NCBI GenBank assembly: GCA_025454255.1
Contig: JALOOU010000057.1
Span: 1-34,620, forward strand
From: Desulfobacterales bacterium
Lineage (GTDB): Bacteria > Desulfobacterota > Desulfobacteria > Desulfobacterales > SpSt-501
Length of the DNA: 34,620 nt
Direction of reading: 5' to 3'
Shown here: positions 9,181 to 17,032 of the stretch, piece by piece
How positions within the stretch are numbered: position 1 is the stretch's first letter
How the letters are laid out: every line of letters begins with the position of its first letter
Made by a program: the position numbers and the translations under genes
The notes under the pieces: generated by a model
The model's input: the letters and a program-made list of their open reading frames with translations, nothing else
Told to the model about the DNA's origin: nothing
Database searches by the model: none

Positions 9181-12100
9181 CTAAACCCGGGCGGCCGCGG
9201 CCTCCAGTTCCTCCGGTTGCCTTTTTATCCGGCCTTGCAGCAGCCCCCACTCCAGATCGCAGCGCAGGCAGCGCCGGCACTCGGTGTGCACGTCGGCCTC
9301 CGCTGCGGTCCGCTCCACTTCGCTGAAATTGCGCCTGCGCCCGCTCACCGGGAGGGTTGCCGGCCGCACGCGCGGCGCGTCGCCGTACTGCGCCATGTTC
9401 CAGGTCAACGGCGGCAGGTGCACCTCGAGCGCCGCCCCGGCCGCGGCCGGCTGTCCCGTGCGCAGGTAGCTGTCCACTTCCCGGGCGACGCGGTTGCCCT
9501 GGGCCACGGCCTCGATCACCGAGGCCGGGCCGCTCACGGCATCTCCGGCCGCGAACACCCCGGGACGGCTGGTGTCGAGCGCCGGCCCGACCTTCAGCGT
9601 CGATCCCCGGCGCGTCTCCAGGCCCGAGTTCAGGAGACAGAGCGTGTCCGGTTCCTGGCCGACGGCCGGGATGACGAGGTCGACCGCCAGCTGCTCTAAA
9701 GCCCCCGGCACCGGCACCGGCCGCCGGCGGCCGCCGGCGTCGAACTCCGCCAGCTTCTGGCGCTGGATCTCGAGCGCCGCCGTCGGGAGAATGCGGACGG
9801 GGGCCGCCAGGAAATGGAACACCACCCCCTCCTCCCGGGCGGCCTCGATCTCCTCGGGATAGGCCGGCATGTCGGGCTGGGTGCGGCGGTAGACCAGGTG
9901 GACCTCGGCCGCCCCCAGCCGCCAGGCGGTGCGGGCGGCGTCCACCGCTGCATTGCCGCCGCCGATGACGGCGACCCGCCGGCCCGCGACGGCGGGCGCC
10001 GCGCCGAGCGCCACGTGGCGCAGGAAGTGGATTCCGGGCAGAACGTTGGGCCCCTCCTCGCCCGGGATGCCCAGGCGCAGGCTCCGGTGGGCGCCGATGG
10101 CCAGGACCGCCGCGCGGAAGCCCTGGGTTTCGAAGATCTCCTCCAGGGTGAAGTCCCGGCCGAGCGCCCGGTTGCAGATGATGTCCACCCCAGCGTGCCG
10201 AACATGGTCGACCTCCTTCTGCAGGATCTCGCGCGGCAGGCGGTATTCCGGGATCCCGACCGCCATCATGCCGCCCGGCACCGGCAGCGCCTCGAAGACG
10301 GTCGTCGGGTACCCCATCTGGGACAGCCGCAGCGCGGCCGTCAGTCCGGCCGGCCCCGAACCGATGACCGCCACCGGGTCGGTTCGGTCCGGCGGGGCCT
10401 TGACCGGCACCCAGGGGGCGGCCAGCTCGTGATCGGCCATGAAGCGTTTGACGGCGCGGATGGCGACCGGCGCGTCGATGTCGCCCCGGCGGCAGTGCTG
10501 TTCGCAAAACGCCGGGCAGACGCGCCCGCAGACGAGGGCGAAGGGGTTGCGTTCGCGGTGCACGGCGAGCGCCTCGGCGTAGCGGCCCTCCGCGGCGAGG
10601 CTGACGTAGGCCGGCACGTCCACCCCGGCCGGGCAGGCGTTCATGCAGCGCGCCGGGGTCAGCTCCTTGCAGGCCCCGGCCGGGCAGCGGTGCTCCTCGA
10701 TGTGGGCGATGAACTCGTGCTCGAAGTAGCGCAGGGCCGCCATCACGGGCCCCGGCGTGAGCTGGCCCAGCGCGCAGAGGCTGGCCGTCTCCATGCCCGC
10801 GGCGATCGCGCGGATGCGGTCGAGGTCCTCGCGGCGGCCCTCCCCGGCGCAGATCCGGCTCAGCACCTCGAGCATGCGTCGGCCGCCGGCGCGGCAGGGG
10901 ATGCACTTGCCGCAGCTCTCCGCCGTCGCGAAGGTCAGGAAGAACTTGGCGAACTCCACCATGCAGGTCTCCTCGTCCACCACGATCATGCCGCCCGAGC
11001 CCATGACGGCCCCCACATCGCGCAGGGAGTCGAAGTCCACCCTGACGTTCAGGTGGGCCGGCGGGATGCACCCGCCGAGCGGCCCGCCGGTCTGGACGGC
11101 CTTGAACCGCCGCCCGCCGGCGATCCCGCCGCCGATGTCGAAGATGATCTCCCCGAGCGGGATCCCCATGGGGACCTCCACGAGCCCGGTGCGGCGCACC
11201 TTGCCGGTCAGGGCGAAGATGGCGGTGCCGGGGCTTTTCGGCGAACCGATCGCTGCGAACCACTCCGCGCCGTCGAGGATGATCCGGGGGGTGAGCGCAT
11301 AGCTCTTGACGTTGTTCAAGGTGGTGGGTTTGCCCCACAGCCCCGCCACGGCCGGAAACGGCGGCCGCGGGCGCGGCTCGCCCCGGCGGCCCTCGATCGA
11401 GGCCAGGAGAGCCGTCTCCTCGCCGCACACGAAGGCCCCGGCCCCCTCCTTGACCTCGAGCTCGAAGCTGAACCCGGTGCCGAGGATCTGCTCGCCGAGC
11501 AGCCCGAGGTCGCGCGCCTGGTCGATGGCCGTGTGCAAACGCTTCAGCGCCAGCGGGTACTCCGCGCGGCAGTAGACGTAGCCGCGCGCCGCGCCGATGG
11601 CATAGGCCGCGATGGCCATGCCTTCGATCAGGCTGTGGGGGTCGCCTTCGATGATGCTGCGGTCCATGAAGGCCCCCGGGTCGCCCTCGTCGGCGTTGCA
11701 GACCACGTACTTGGGCTCGCCTTTGGAGAAGCTGGTGAACTCCCACTTCAGGCCGGTGGGAAACCCGGCGCCGCCCCGTCCCCGCAGTCCGGAGGCCTTC
11801 ATTTCGGCCAGCACGCGGCGCGGGCTCATCTCCCTCAGCACCCGGGCCAGGGCGGTGTAGCCGTCGCGGGCAATGGCCTCCCGGATCTCCTCCGGGTCGA
11901 TCAGGCCGCAGTTGCGAAGGGCGAGGCGCTGCTGCTTGCGGTAGAACGGCAGCTCCTCGTAACGCGGGACGGCGTCGTGGTCCGCCGGCGGCGGGTGCGG
12001 CGGGGAGGTTTCCGCCGGCAGGCGGCCGACGGCCCACTCGCGCACCACGCGGCCTCCGATCAGGTGCTCCTCGATCAGGCGCGGGATCATCTCGGGCCGG

Positions 12101-12381
12101 ACGGGACCGTAGGTGATGCGCCCCGCACCCATCCGGTCGATGTCGACCAGCGGCTCGCGGGAGCACATGCCGATGCAGCCGACGCCGAAGAGTCGAGCGC
12201 CCACCCCCCGCGCCCGGATCTCGGCTGCGATGGCCTGGTAGGTCTCCCGGGCGCCGGCGGCGATCCCGCAGGTCCCCAAGCCGACGATGATCCGCGCGTC
12301 GGACCTCGCAGAGTCGGCGGCGGAACGGCGGGACTCTTCCCGCAGGTTCATGAAGGCCTCTATGCTCGTGAGTTTCGGCAT
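9181..12381 (-). CDS. NuoF-GltD fusion flavoprotein (diaphorase subunit of the hydrogenase)
   Basis: 1066 residues in three parts. (1) A thioredoxin-fold [2Fe-2S]-type domain, about 28-118, with C38 and the pair C69/C73. (2) A NuoF domain, about 150-560, with the FMN/NADH motifs RGRGGAGFPTGLKW and NADEGDPGAF and a [4Fe-4S] set C490/C493/C496/C536. (3) A GltD/NfnB-like module, about 565-1000, with two cysteine groups (C566/571/579/583 and C618/622/626/630), an FAD loop GSGPAG at 674-679 and an NAD(P) loop GGGNAA at 807-812 followed by YRR, which in GltD proteins favours NADP(H). The usual ferredoxin tail of hydrogenase NuoF subunits is replaced by the GltD part. It is the pyridine-nucleotide end of the hydrogenase, with two candidate flavin/nucleotide sites. 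The ATG is preceded by AGAGGA. Confidence 0.93.
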   Translation of the reverse strand: MPKLTSIEAFMNLREESRRSAADSARSDARIIVGLGTCGIAAGARETYQAIAAEIRARGVGARLFGVGCIGMCSREPLVDIDRMGAGRITYGPVRPEMIPRLIEEHLIGGRVVREWAVGRLPAETSPPHPPPADHDAVPRYEELPFYRKQQRLALRNCGLIDPEEIREAIARDGYTALARVLREMSPRRVLAEMKASGLRGRGGAGFPTGLKWEFTSFSKGEPKYVVCNADEGDPGAFMDRSIIEGDPHSLIEGMAIAAYAIGAARGYVYCRAEYPLALKRLHTAIDQARDLGLLGEQILGTGFSFELEVKEGAGAFVCGEETALLASIEGRRGEPRPRPPFPAVAGLWGKPTTLNNVKSYALTPRIILDGAEWFAAIGSPKSPGTAIFALTGKVRRTGLVEVPMGIPLGEIIFDIGGGIAGGRRFKAVQTGGPLGGCIPPAHLNVRVDFDSLRDVGAVMGSGGMIVVDEETCMVEFAKFFLTFATAESCGKCIPCRAGGRRMLEVLSRICAGEGRREDLDRIRAIAAGMETASLCALGQLTPGPVMAALRYFEHEFIAHIEEHRCPAGACKELTPARCMNACPAGVDVPAYVSLAAEGRYAEALAVHRERNPFALVCGRVCPAFCEQHCRRGDIDAPVAIRAVKRFMADHELAAPWVPVKAPPDRTDPVAVIGSGPAGLTAALRLSQMGYPTTVFEALPVPGGMMAVGIPEYRLPREILQKEVDHVRHAGVDIICNRALGRDFTLEEIFETQGFRAAVLAIGAHRSLRLGIPGEEGPNVLPGIHFLRHVALGAAPAVAGRRVAVIGGGNAAVDAARTAWRLGAAEVHLVYRRTQPDMPAYPEEIEAAREEGVVFHFLAAPVRILPTAALEIQRQKLAEFDAGGRRRPVPVPGALEQLAVDLVIPAVGQEPDTLCLLNSGLETRRGSTLKVGPALDTSRPGVFAAGDAVSGPASVIEAVAQGNRVAREVDSYLRTGQPAAAGAALEVHLPPLTWNMAQYGDAPRVRPATLPVSGRRRNFSEVERTAAEADVHTECRRCLRCDLEWGLLQGRIKRQPEELEAAAARV

Positions 12382-12412
12382 GGTGTCCTCTGCGCTAAGG
12401 GGTCAACGGTTC

Positions 12413-12500
12413 ACGGTTCAGCGGATTAACCTGTCAGCAGCTTTTACAACCCTGAACCATTCATCCGGAACCTATATCGGGTTTTCAACCGCTGAACCGT
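12413..12500. repeat. 12-bp perfect inverted repeat in the NuoE-NuoF gap
   Basis: ACGGTTCAGCGG at 12413-12424 is the exact reverse complement of CCGCTGAACCGT at 12489-12500. Between them are further GAACC-type blocks. The element occupies the 140-bp gap between the broken NuoE gene and the NuoF-GltD gene. It may form a processing or attenuation hairpin in the operon transcript. It belongs to the GGGTTC/GAACCC type seen elsewhere in the window. Confidence 0.5.
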
Positions 12501-12521
12501 GCACCCGGCAACCTGTTTTTT

Positions 12522-12916
12522 TCATTCCAGAGCCCTCAACATCGCGGCCATCCTCTCGGGTACGATTTTACCGATCGTCTGCTCGTCGACCACGGCCACC
12601 GGCGCCAGCCCGCAGGAGCCCACGCAGTAGACCACCTCGCAGGTGACGCGGTAGTCCGGCGGCGCACGATGTGCCGGCCGCGCCGGGTCAGGTAGAACTG
12701 GGAGTAAAAGGTCGCCACGCCGAACACCCGGCCGAGCGGCGCCCTCAAGCCGGTTGCCACGCGCCGCAGCACCTCGGGCGGCAGATAGCCGAAAATCGCC
12801 TGCGCGCGCTGGAGCACCGGGATGACGGCGCCTTTCCGGCCGCGCCACTCCTCGAGCACGGCATCGAGCCGCGTCCATTCGGGTCCCGCTTCCGCTGTGA
12901 TCTCCAAGGCGTTCAT
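12522..12916 (-). pseudogene. NuoE-like [2Fe-2S] subunit, interrupted by an internal deletion/frameshift
   Basis: The N-terminal half is normal for NuoE/HydC: residues 1-85, running through VIPVLQRAQAIFGYLP and VFGVATFYSQFYL to GRHIVR. Near 12662 the frame breaks. The C-terminal part continues in another frame from PDYRVTCEVVYCVGSCGLAP to the end at 12522. Compared with the family, about 35 residues are missing at the junction. They include the first cysteine pair (the C-x4-C of a CxGTACH-type motif); only the second pair (YCVGSC) remains. A [2Fe-2S] cluster could not form as read. Either the gene is broken or the assembly has lost about 100 bases. The start overlaps the stop of the upstream kinase (ATGA), so it belongs to the same operon. 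Confidence 0.85.
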
Positions 12917-14784
12917 CTCTTCTCCTCCCCGGCGGCGGCCGGCAGGTGGACCACGAAGAGAGTACCGGCGCCCTCCTCGCTCTCCACGACGATGCGGCCG
13001 CCGAGTTTGTCGATGTTCTCCTTGACGATGGCCAGGCCGAGCCCCGTGCCCACCACCTCCATCGCTCGGGCGTTTTCCGCGCGGAAAAACTCGGTGAAGA
13101 GCCGGGGCCGGTCTTGGTGGGGTATGCCGATGCCGGTGTCGCCGACTTCGATGCGCACGGTGCCGTCGGCTTTCGAGAACCGGACCGCGACCGACCCCTC
13201 GTCGGGGGTGTACTTTACGGCGTTGGACACGAGGTTCTCCAGGATCTGCTCGATGGTCTCCAGCGGGCCGCGGATCGGCGGCAGCTCCTCCGCCGGGAGC
13301 TCGACGCGAAAGGCCAGCCGCTTCTCGGCCGCCCGGTCCTGAAAAGTGCGCTGGACCCGGCGCGCGAGGTCCGCCGGCACGGTCGAACCGCCGAGGGCCT
13401 CCTGCCGTCGATCCCGGTTGCGGCTGAGGGTCAGCAGCTCGTTGATCATCGAGAGCATGGTCCGGGCGCGGCGGTCGAGCCGGCGCAGGTATTCGTCCTG
13501 GTCGTCGGTGAGCCCGCCCAGGTACCTGCCCCGCACCACGTCGAGAATGCTCACCATGCCCGCCAGCGGCGCCCGCAGGTTGTGGGCCACCTTCATCATG
13601 AACCAGTTGCGCTCGTTGCTGAGCGTCTTGACCGCGTCGTAGGCGCGGGCGTTTTCCAGGGCGATCGCAACGATCTTGGCTGCCAGCCGAAAAAACGCCA
13701 CGTCATCGGCGCTGAAGCGGTCGGGTTTGGCGCAGTAGGCCCCCAGGATTCCGATCACCCGACCGTCGACCTTCAGCGGCAGGAAGAGCACCGACTGGAT
13801 CTGCGCCTCGCTGAGCGCCTCGCCGAACTGGAAGCTCTCCCTCTCGGCGAGCCGGCCGGTGACGAAGGGCTCGCCCTCGATGATGCGCCGGTTGAGCGGG
13901 CTGCGGGCCACTTCGACCCGATTTTCGCCGATGACGTGCTCCGGCAGGCCGAAGGCCGCGGCGTAGCGCAGGAATCTGCCGTCTTCGCTGAGCAGCTTGA
14001 CCGAAATCCCCTTGACGTGCATCACCCGCGCCGTTTCGGCCGTGGCGGTCTCCAGCACCTGCTCCAGGGTGTGCGTGGAGCCGATGGTCTCCAGGATCGA
14101 AAAGAGCGTTTGCAGCTGGTGATGGAACCGGGCTTGCGCTTCGCGCTCGCGCTCCAGGGCCGCCAGGCGCCGCTGCAGCCTGCGCAGGATCGCCCCGGCC
14201 AGCAGGGCGATCGGCAGCCCGAAGGCGGCGAAGCGTGCCAGGGCGGCCGCCGTGCCCCAGGCGTCGGGGGCGGGGGCGAGGTCCTCGCCGCGGAAGATCA
14301 GCGGCTGGTGCGGCAGCCAGCCGGCAAGCTCCGCCAGGCCCGTCAGCGCCAGCGCGGCCAGGATGCCCGTGCCCGCGCCCCAGGCCTGCGGCGCCGGCAG
14401 GAGCAGCGCAGCGCAGCAGGCGGGGACCAGCAGGGCGAACAGGACCGGGCTGCCCAGCCCGCCGGAAAGATAGACGGCGGCCCATAGGGCGGCGCTGTCC
14501 AGCGCCACCTGCCAGCGTGCAAAACGCGCGCGGCCTTCGGGGGTGCCCAGCCGATCTCCTAGACGCTGTGACCACTGCCGGAGCCATGCATTGGCGGCGA
14601 GCAACGCGGCGGCGACCAGCAACATGCCGAAAAGGGGGAAGCTCACCCCGGCGCCCCAGGCGGCCAGCGCGGCGAATGCGATCAGCCCGGCGGCCGCCCA
14701 GCGGGCGCTCACCGGCCAGCGGACATAGGGGTCCAGCGACGGCAAGGGGGAGATGGGAGCGGTGTCGGTGACGCCTGCGGCCAT
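12913..14784 (-). CDS. Membrane histidine kinase with GAF domain
   Basis: 623 residues. The N-terminal ~200 residues are hydrophobic, with about five membrane helices between 28 and 202. A GAF domain (about 234-380) follows, then HisKA with H401 (KVAHNLRAPLAG) and a HATPase domain (NLVSNAVKYTP, DTGIGIP, GTGLGLAI). The GAF domain and the membrane sensor could read redox state, a gas or a small molecule; the signal is not evident. The frame is open to 14931, but the ATG at 14782-14784 has AGGAAGG before it and avoids overlap with the receiver gene 53 bp upstream. It is directly joined to the NuoE gene by an ATGA overlap, so it is made from the hydrogenase transcript. Confidence 0.92.
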   Translation of the reverse strand: MAAGVTDTAPISPLPSLDPYVRWPVSARWAAAGLIAFAALAAWGAGVSFPLFGMLLVAAALLAANAWLRQWSQRLGDRLGTPEGRARFARWQVALDSAALWAAVYLSGGLGSPVLFALLVPACCAALLLPAPQAWGAGTGILAALALTGLAELAGWLPHQPLIFRGEDLAPAPDAWGTAAALARFAAFGLPIALLAGAILRRLQRRLAALEREREAQARFHHQLQTLFSILETIGSTHTLEQVLETATAETARVMHVKGISVKLLSEDGRFLRYAAAFGLPEHVIGENRVEVARSPLNRRIIEGEPFVTGRLAERESFQFGEALSEAQIQSVLFLPLKVDGRVIGILGAYCAKPDRFSADDVAFFRLAAKIVAIALENARAYDAVKTLSNERNWFMMKVAHNLRAPLAGMVSILDVVRGRYLGGLTDDQDEYLRRLDRRARTMLSMINELLTLSRNRDRRQEALGGSTVPADLARRVQRTFQDRAAEKRLAFRVELPAEELPPIRGPLETIEQILENLVSNAVKYTPDEGSVAVRFSKADGTVRIEVGDTGIGIPHQDRPRLFTEFFRAENARAMEVVGTGLGLAIVKENIDKLGGRIVVESEEGAGTLFVVHLPAAAGEEKR

Positions 14785-14837
14785 GCGCCTTCCTGTCTTC
14801 TCCGCCGCGGTCCGGCCGGTGTGGACGCGAAGCCGGA

Positions 14838-15251
14838 TCAGGCGGTCTTGCGCTCTTTCAGGACCGCCGCGATCTTCGCCAGGAGCTTCTTGGCGTCGAG
14901 CGGTTTTTCGAAGAGCCACTCCACCGGCCACTGCTCGCCCAATATGAACTCGAAGGGGCCGGCGCCCTCGGTGCGGACCTTGTCGAGAAAGGCCGTCAGC
15001 ATGATGATCGGCAAATCCCTGAACCGCGGATCTTCCTTGAGCTTGAAGGCCAGGTCGAAGCCCTCGGTGTCGGTGGTCATCATGACATCCAGGAGCAGGA
15101 TGTCCGGCGTGATCCGGTCCAGCAGGCCGAGCGCCGCGGCGCCGCTCGGCGCCGTGTGGACTTCGTAGCCGTTTTTCTCAAGGATGATCCGGGTGGTGGC
15201 CACAATGTCCGGGTCGTCGTCCACCACGAGAATGAGGCCCTTGCTGTCCAT
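14838..15251 (-). CDS. Stand-alone response-regulator receiver
   Basis: 137 residues and a single receiver domain: acidic residues D11-D13, phospho-acceptor D55 (LLLDVMM), T86 and K117 (FEKP). There is no output domain, so it acts by protein contact or as a phosphate shuttle. T86 and K117 are 31 residues apart, about ten more than usual, because of an insertion containing GPFEFILGEQWPVEW near the alpha4-beta5 face, which is commonly used for partner contact. It lies between a UspA gene and the GAF kinase gene, the likely phosphate donor. The ATG at 15249-15251 gives the normal receiver N-terminus. Confidence 0.9.
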   Translation of the reverse strand: MDSKGLILVVDDDPDIVATTRIILEKNGYEVHTAPSGAAALGLLDRITPDILLLDVMMTTDTEGFDLAFKLKEDPRFRDLPIIMLTAFLDKVRTEGAGPFEFILGEQWPVEWLFEKPLDAKKLLAKIAAVLKERKTA

Positions 15252-15291
15252 GGGGAATCGCCTCCTCGGCCGGCCCGGCGGGGGACCGCCC

Positions 15292-15747
15292 TCACTCCTG
15301 GGCCGTGAAAGGGTTGACCACCATCACCGGCACGGGCGAGGACTTGACGACCCGCTCGGCAACCGAGCCGAACATGATTTTGTCGAGCCCCCGGCGGCCG
15401 TGGGTGCCCATGACGACCAGGTCGATGCCCATCGCCCCGATGTAGCTCAGGATCTCGTCGGAGGGGTCGCCGGCGGCTACCTTGACCTTGACCCCGTCGA
15501 GGCCCTTGAAGTGCTCCCCGGCGAACTCGTAGAGCCGCTTTTCGGCCCCCTCGATGACCTCCTTTTCGAACTGGCTCACCGAAGGGTGCGGCACGTACAT
15601 GCTGGTGAAGTAGTCGAACACCCGGGCCACGAACAGCAGGTGGACGCGCGCTCCGTGTTTGGAGGCCATGTTTTGCACGTACGGCACCACTTTGACGGAC
15701 GCCGGCGAAAGGTCGACCGGGAACAGGATTTTCTTGAAGTCTTTCAT
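15292..15747 (-). CDS. Universal stress protein (UspA family), single domain
   Basis: 151 residues, the normal single-Usp length. It begins KKILFPVDLSPAS and ends with the ATP-binding signature GTHGRRGLDKIMFGS followed by VAERVVKSSPVPVMVV. The glycine pattern suits an ATP-binding Usp. It is co-directional with, and 58 bp downstream of, a tandem-Usp gene, and upstream of the receiver/kinase pair. Usp proteins usually adjust physiology under energy or redox stress; its target here is unknown. Confidence 0.92.
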   Translation of the reverse strand: MKDFKKILFPVDLSPASVKVVPYVQNMASKHGARVHLLFVARVFDYFTSMYVPHPSVSQFEKEVIEGAEKRLYEFAGEHFKGLDGVKVKVAAGDPSDEILSYIGAMGIDLVVMGTHGRRGLDKIMFGSVAERVVKSSPVPVMVVNPFTAQE

Positions 15748-15805
15748 GCGTCTCCTCCCTGGTGAGTGTCAGGTGACGCCGCCAGCGTTGCTGCGACCGG
15801 CGCGT

Positions 15806-16732
15806 TCAGTGCACGATCCACACCGAGCGGTCGTGGGCCAAATGCAGCACCTTGTTGGTGACCCGCCCGATGAAAAAGTCCCGCACGCGGGACACCCCCC
15901 GCCGGCCCAGGGCGATGATGCCGATCTCCTCGGCCCGGGCGTGCTTGACGATCTCGGCCGCCCGGCTGACAGCCCCGGACACGAACCGCGTGCTGACCCG
16001 CTCGGGAGCCACCCCCAGATCGGCGAGCCGGGATTTGGCGAGGTCGAACTTGGCCATGATGTTCTCGTGCGCCGATGGTGCGTTTTCCGGGGGCGCCAGA
16101 AAGCGTCGGATACCCGGAGGGGCGTCGCTGCCGCCCCGGAAGACATGCAGCAGGCAGATGGTGACCTCCGGAAACGGTGCGACCAGGGCCCCGAGGAACC
16201 GCGTGGCCCGCAGCGCGCCGGCGGAGCCGTCGAAGCCGACCAGGATCCTCTTTCCGGGTGGTTTGCGTCCGGCGATGAGCAGGGGGGCGAAGCCCATCCC
16301 CTGCAGGAGCTTGAGCGTCACGCTGCCGATCACCATGCCCGCCAGGGGCCCCATGCCGCGGCGGCTGGCGACGACGAACTCGAAATCCCTCCGGGCCTCG
16401 CGGATGATGTCGCGGGCGACCCCGCTCTGGCGGCGCCGGATTTTGACCTCGATGCGCTCCTCCGGGAACTGCCTGGCGGTCAAGGTGCGGCGGGCCAGGC
16501 TGAAGTGCTCCTCGATCTGCCGGAGTTCCTCTGCCTGCCACCTCTGCACCCCCGTGGGGACGGTCGAGAATCTCCGGTCCAAGTCGAAACAGGCCTCCGG
16601 CGCGCCGCTGTAGACATGGAAGAGCACCGCCTTGAGGGCGTGAAACGGCTGGAAAGAGGCCACGAAGCGGCAGGTCTCCAGGGCGCGTTCGGAGCCGTCC
16701 AGGGGAACCAGGAATTGCCGTTGCTTTTTCAC
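15806..16732 (-). CDS. Tandem universal stress protein (two UspA domains)
   Basis: 308 residues with two Usp domains. Domain 1 is about 1-155 (RQFLVPLDGSERALE to GMGPLAGMVIGSVTLKLL). Domain 2 is about 160-308 (KRILVGFDGSAGALR to GRRGVSRVRDFFIGRVTNKVL). The ATP-loop glycine pattern is partly altered in both domains. The frame is open to 16846, but those upstream codons give a non-conserved, cysteine-rich stretch. The GTG at 16730-16732 lies just after AGGGGG and exactly at the Usp start, so it was chosen. It is the first gene of the run that leads into the hydrogenase genes, and a sigma-54 promoter candidate lies about 75 bp upstream. Confidence 0.9.
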   Translation of the reverse strand: MKKQRQFLVPLDGSERALETCRFVASFQPFHALKAVLFHVYSGAPEACFDLDRRFSTVPTGVQRWQAEELRQIEEHFSLARRTLTARQFPEERIEVKIRRRQSGVARDIIREARRDFEFVVASRRGMGPLAGMVIGSVTLKLLQGMGFAPLLIAGRKPPGKRILVGFDGSAGALRATRFLGALVAPFPEVTICLLHVFRGGSDAPPGIRRFLAPPENAPSAHENIMAKFDLAKSRLADLGVAPERVSTRFVSGAVSRAAEIVKHARAEEIGIIALGRRGVSRVRDFFIGRVTNKVLHLAHDRSVWIVH

Positions 16733-16806
16733 CGGCGCCCCCCTGCGAGTAGCGGGTTGCGGAGAAGGGCTCGACCCTCTCAAACCGAGGGCCCCAACCC
16801 ATACGC

Positions 16807-16822
16807 AGCAACAGGCATGCCA
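16807..16822 (-). promoter_or_regulatory. Sigma-54 (-24/-12) promoter candidate for the usp-hydrogenase operon
   Basis: The minus strand reads TGGCATGCCTGTTGCT. GG and GC are spaced 12 bases apart, as required, and the flanking TTGCT is consensus. The only clear departure from TGGCACG is one base. It points toward the tandem-Usp gene. Three sigma-54-type signalling genes or fragments in the window make this form of control plausible. Confidence 0.65.
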
Positions 16823-16843
16823 CCTGCCGGGTGCGGCCGTCTG

Positions 16844-16863
16844 CAATTCAACATTCTGAATTG
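16844..16863. promoter_or_regulatory. Inverted repeat CAATTCA-N6-TGAATTG, possible operator
   Basis: A perfect 7-bp inverted repeat in an AT-rich patch of an otherwise GC-rich genome, about 30 bp upstream of the sigma-54 promoter candidate. It has the size and symmetry of a dimeric regulator site. The regulator is unknown. Confidence 0.45.
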
Positions 16864-16929
16864 TTATTGTTTTAATGTTTGCGGGGAGGGATCGGGGACA
16901 AAGGGGCCCTTCGCCGGCCTGTCGGCTTG

Positions 16930-16946
16930 CTTTACATGATGTAAAG
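16930..16946. promoter_or_regulatory. Perfect palindrome CTTTACATGATGTAAAG, possible activator site
   Basis: Eight-base arms around a single central base. It lies about 110-130 bp upstream of the sigma-54 -12 element, the usual distance for an enhancer-binding protein. It could instead serve the 3' end of the CBS-ACT gene, but it is not followed by a T-run. Confidence 0.5.
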
Positions 16947-16950
16947 ATGC

Positions 16951-16982
16951 GCCCCGGCGGCGCGAATGCGCTGCGCCGGGGC
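16951..16982 (-). terminator. GC-rich hairpin downstream of the CBS-ACT gene
   Basis: GCCCCGGCG (16951-16959) pairs with CGCCGGGGC (16974-16982), with a further GCGC/GCGC pairing inside. It lies about 50 bp after the CBS-ACT stop. There is no strong T-run after it on the minus strand, so it is at best a weak intrinsic terminator or a transcript-end stabiliser. Confidence 0.4.
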
Positions 16983-17032
16983 CGGCGCTTTGAAAACGGC
17001 CTCCGGCGCCGCGCGTGTTCGCCGCGCCGAGT

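Noticed and set aside
7349-12166. A single 1605-codon open frame covering the NuoG-like gene and most of the NuoF-GltD region
   Set aside because: Only the last 593 codons are a recognisable protein with a ribosome site; the upstream part is an out-of-frame arginine/proline-rich reading of the NuoF-GltD gene.
9814-12429. An 871-codon plus-strand open frame, and similar long antisense frames such as 915-2969
   Set aside because: They lie opposite well-identified genes, have histidine/arginine/glycine-rich random composition and no domain; they are a side effect of high GC.
12522-12916. Programmed frameshifting in the NuoE-like gene
   Set aside because: About 35 residues with two ligand cysteines are absent at the junction, which a frameshift cannot supply; a deletion or assembly loss explains it better.
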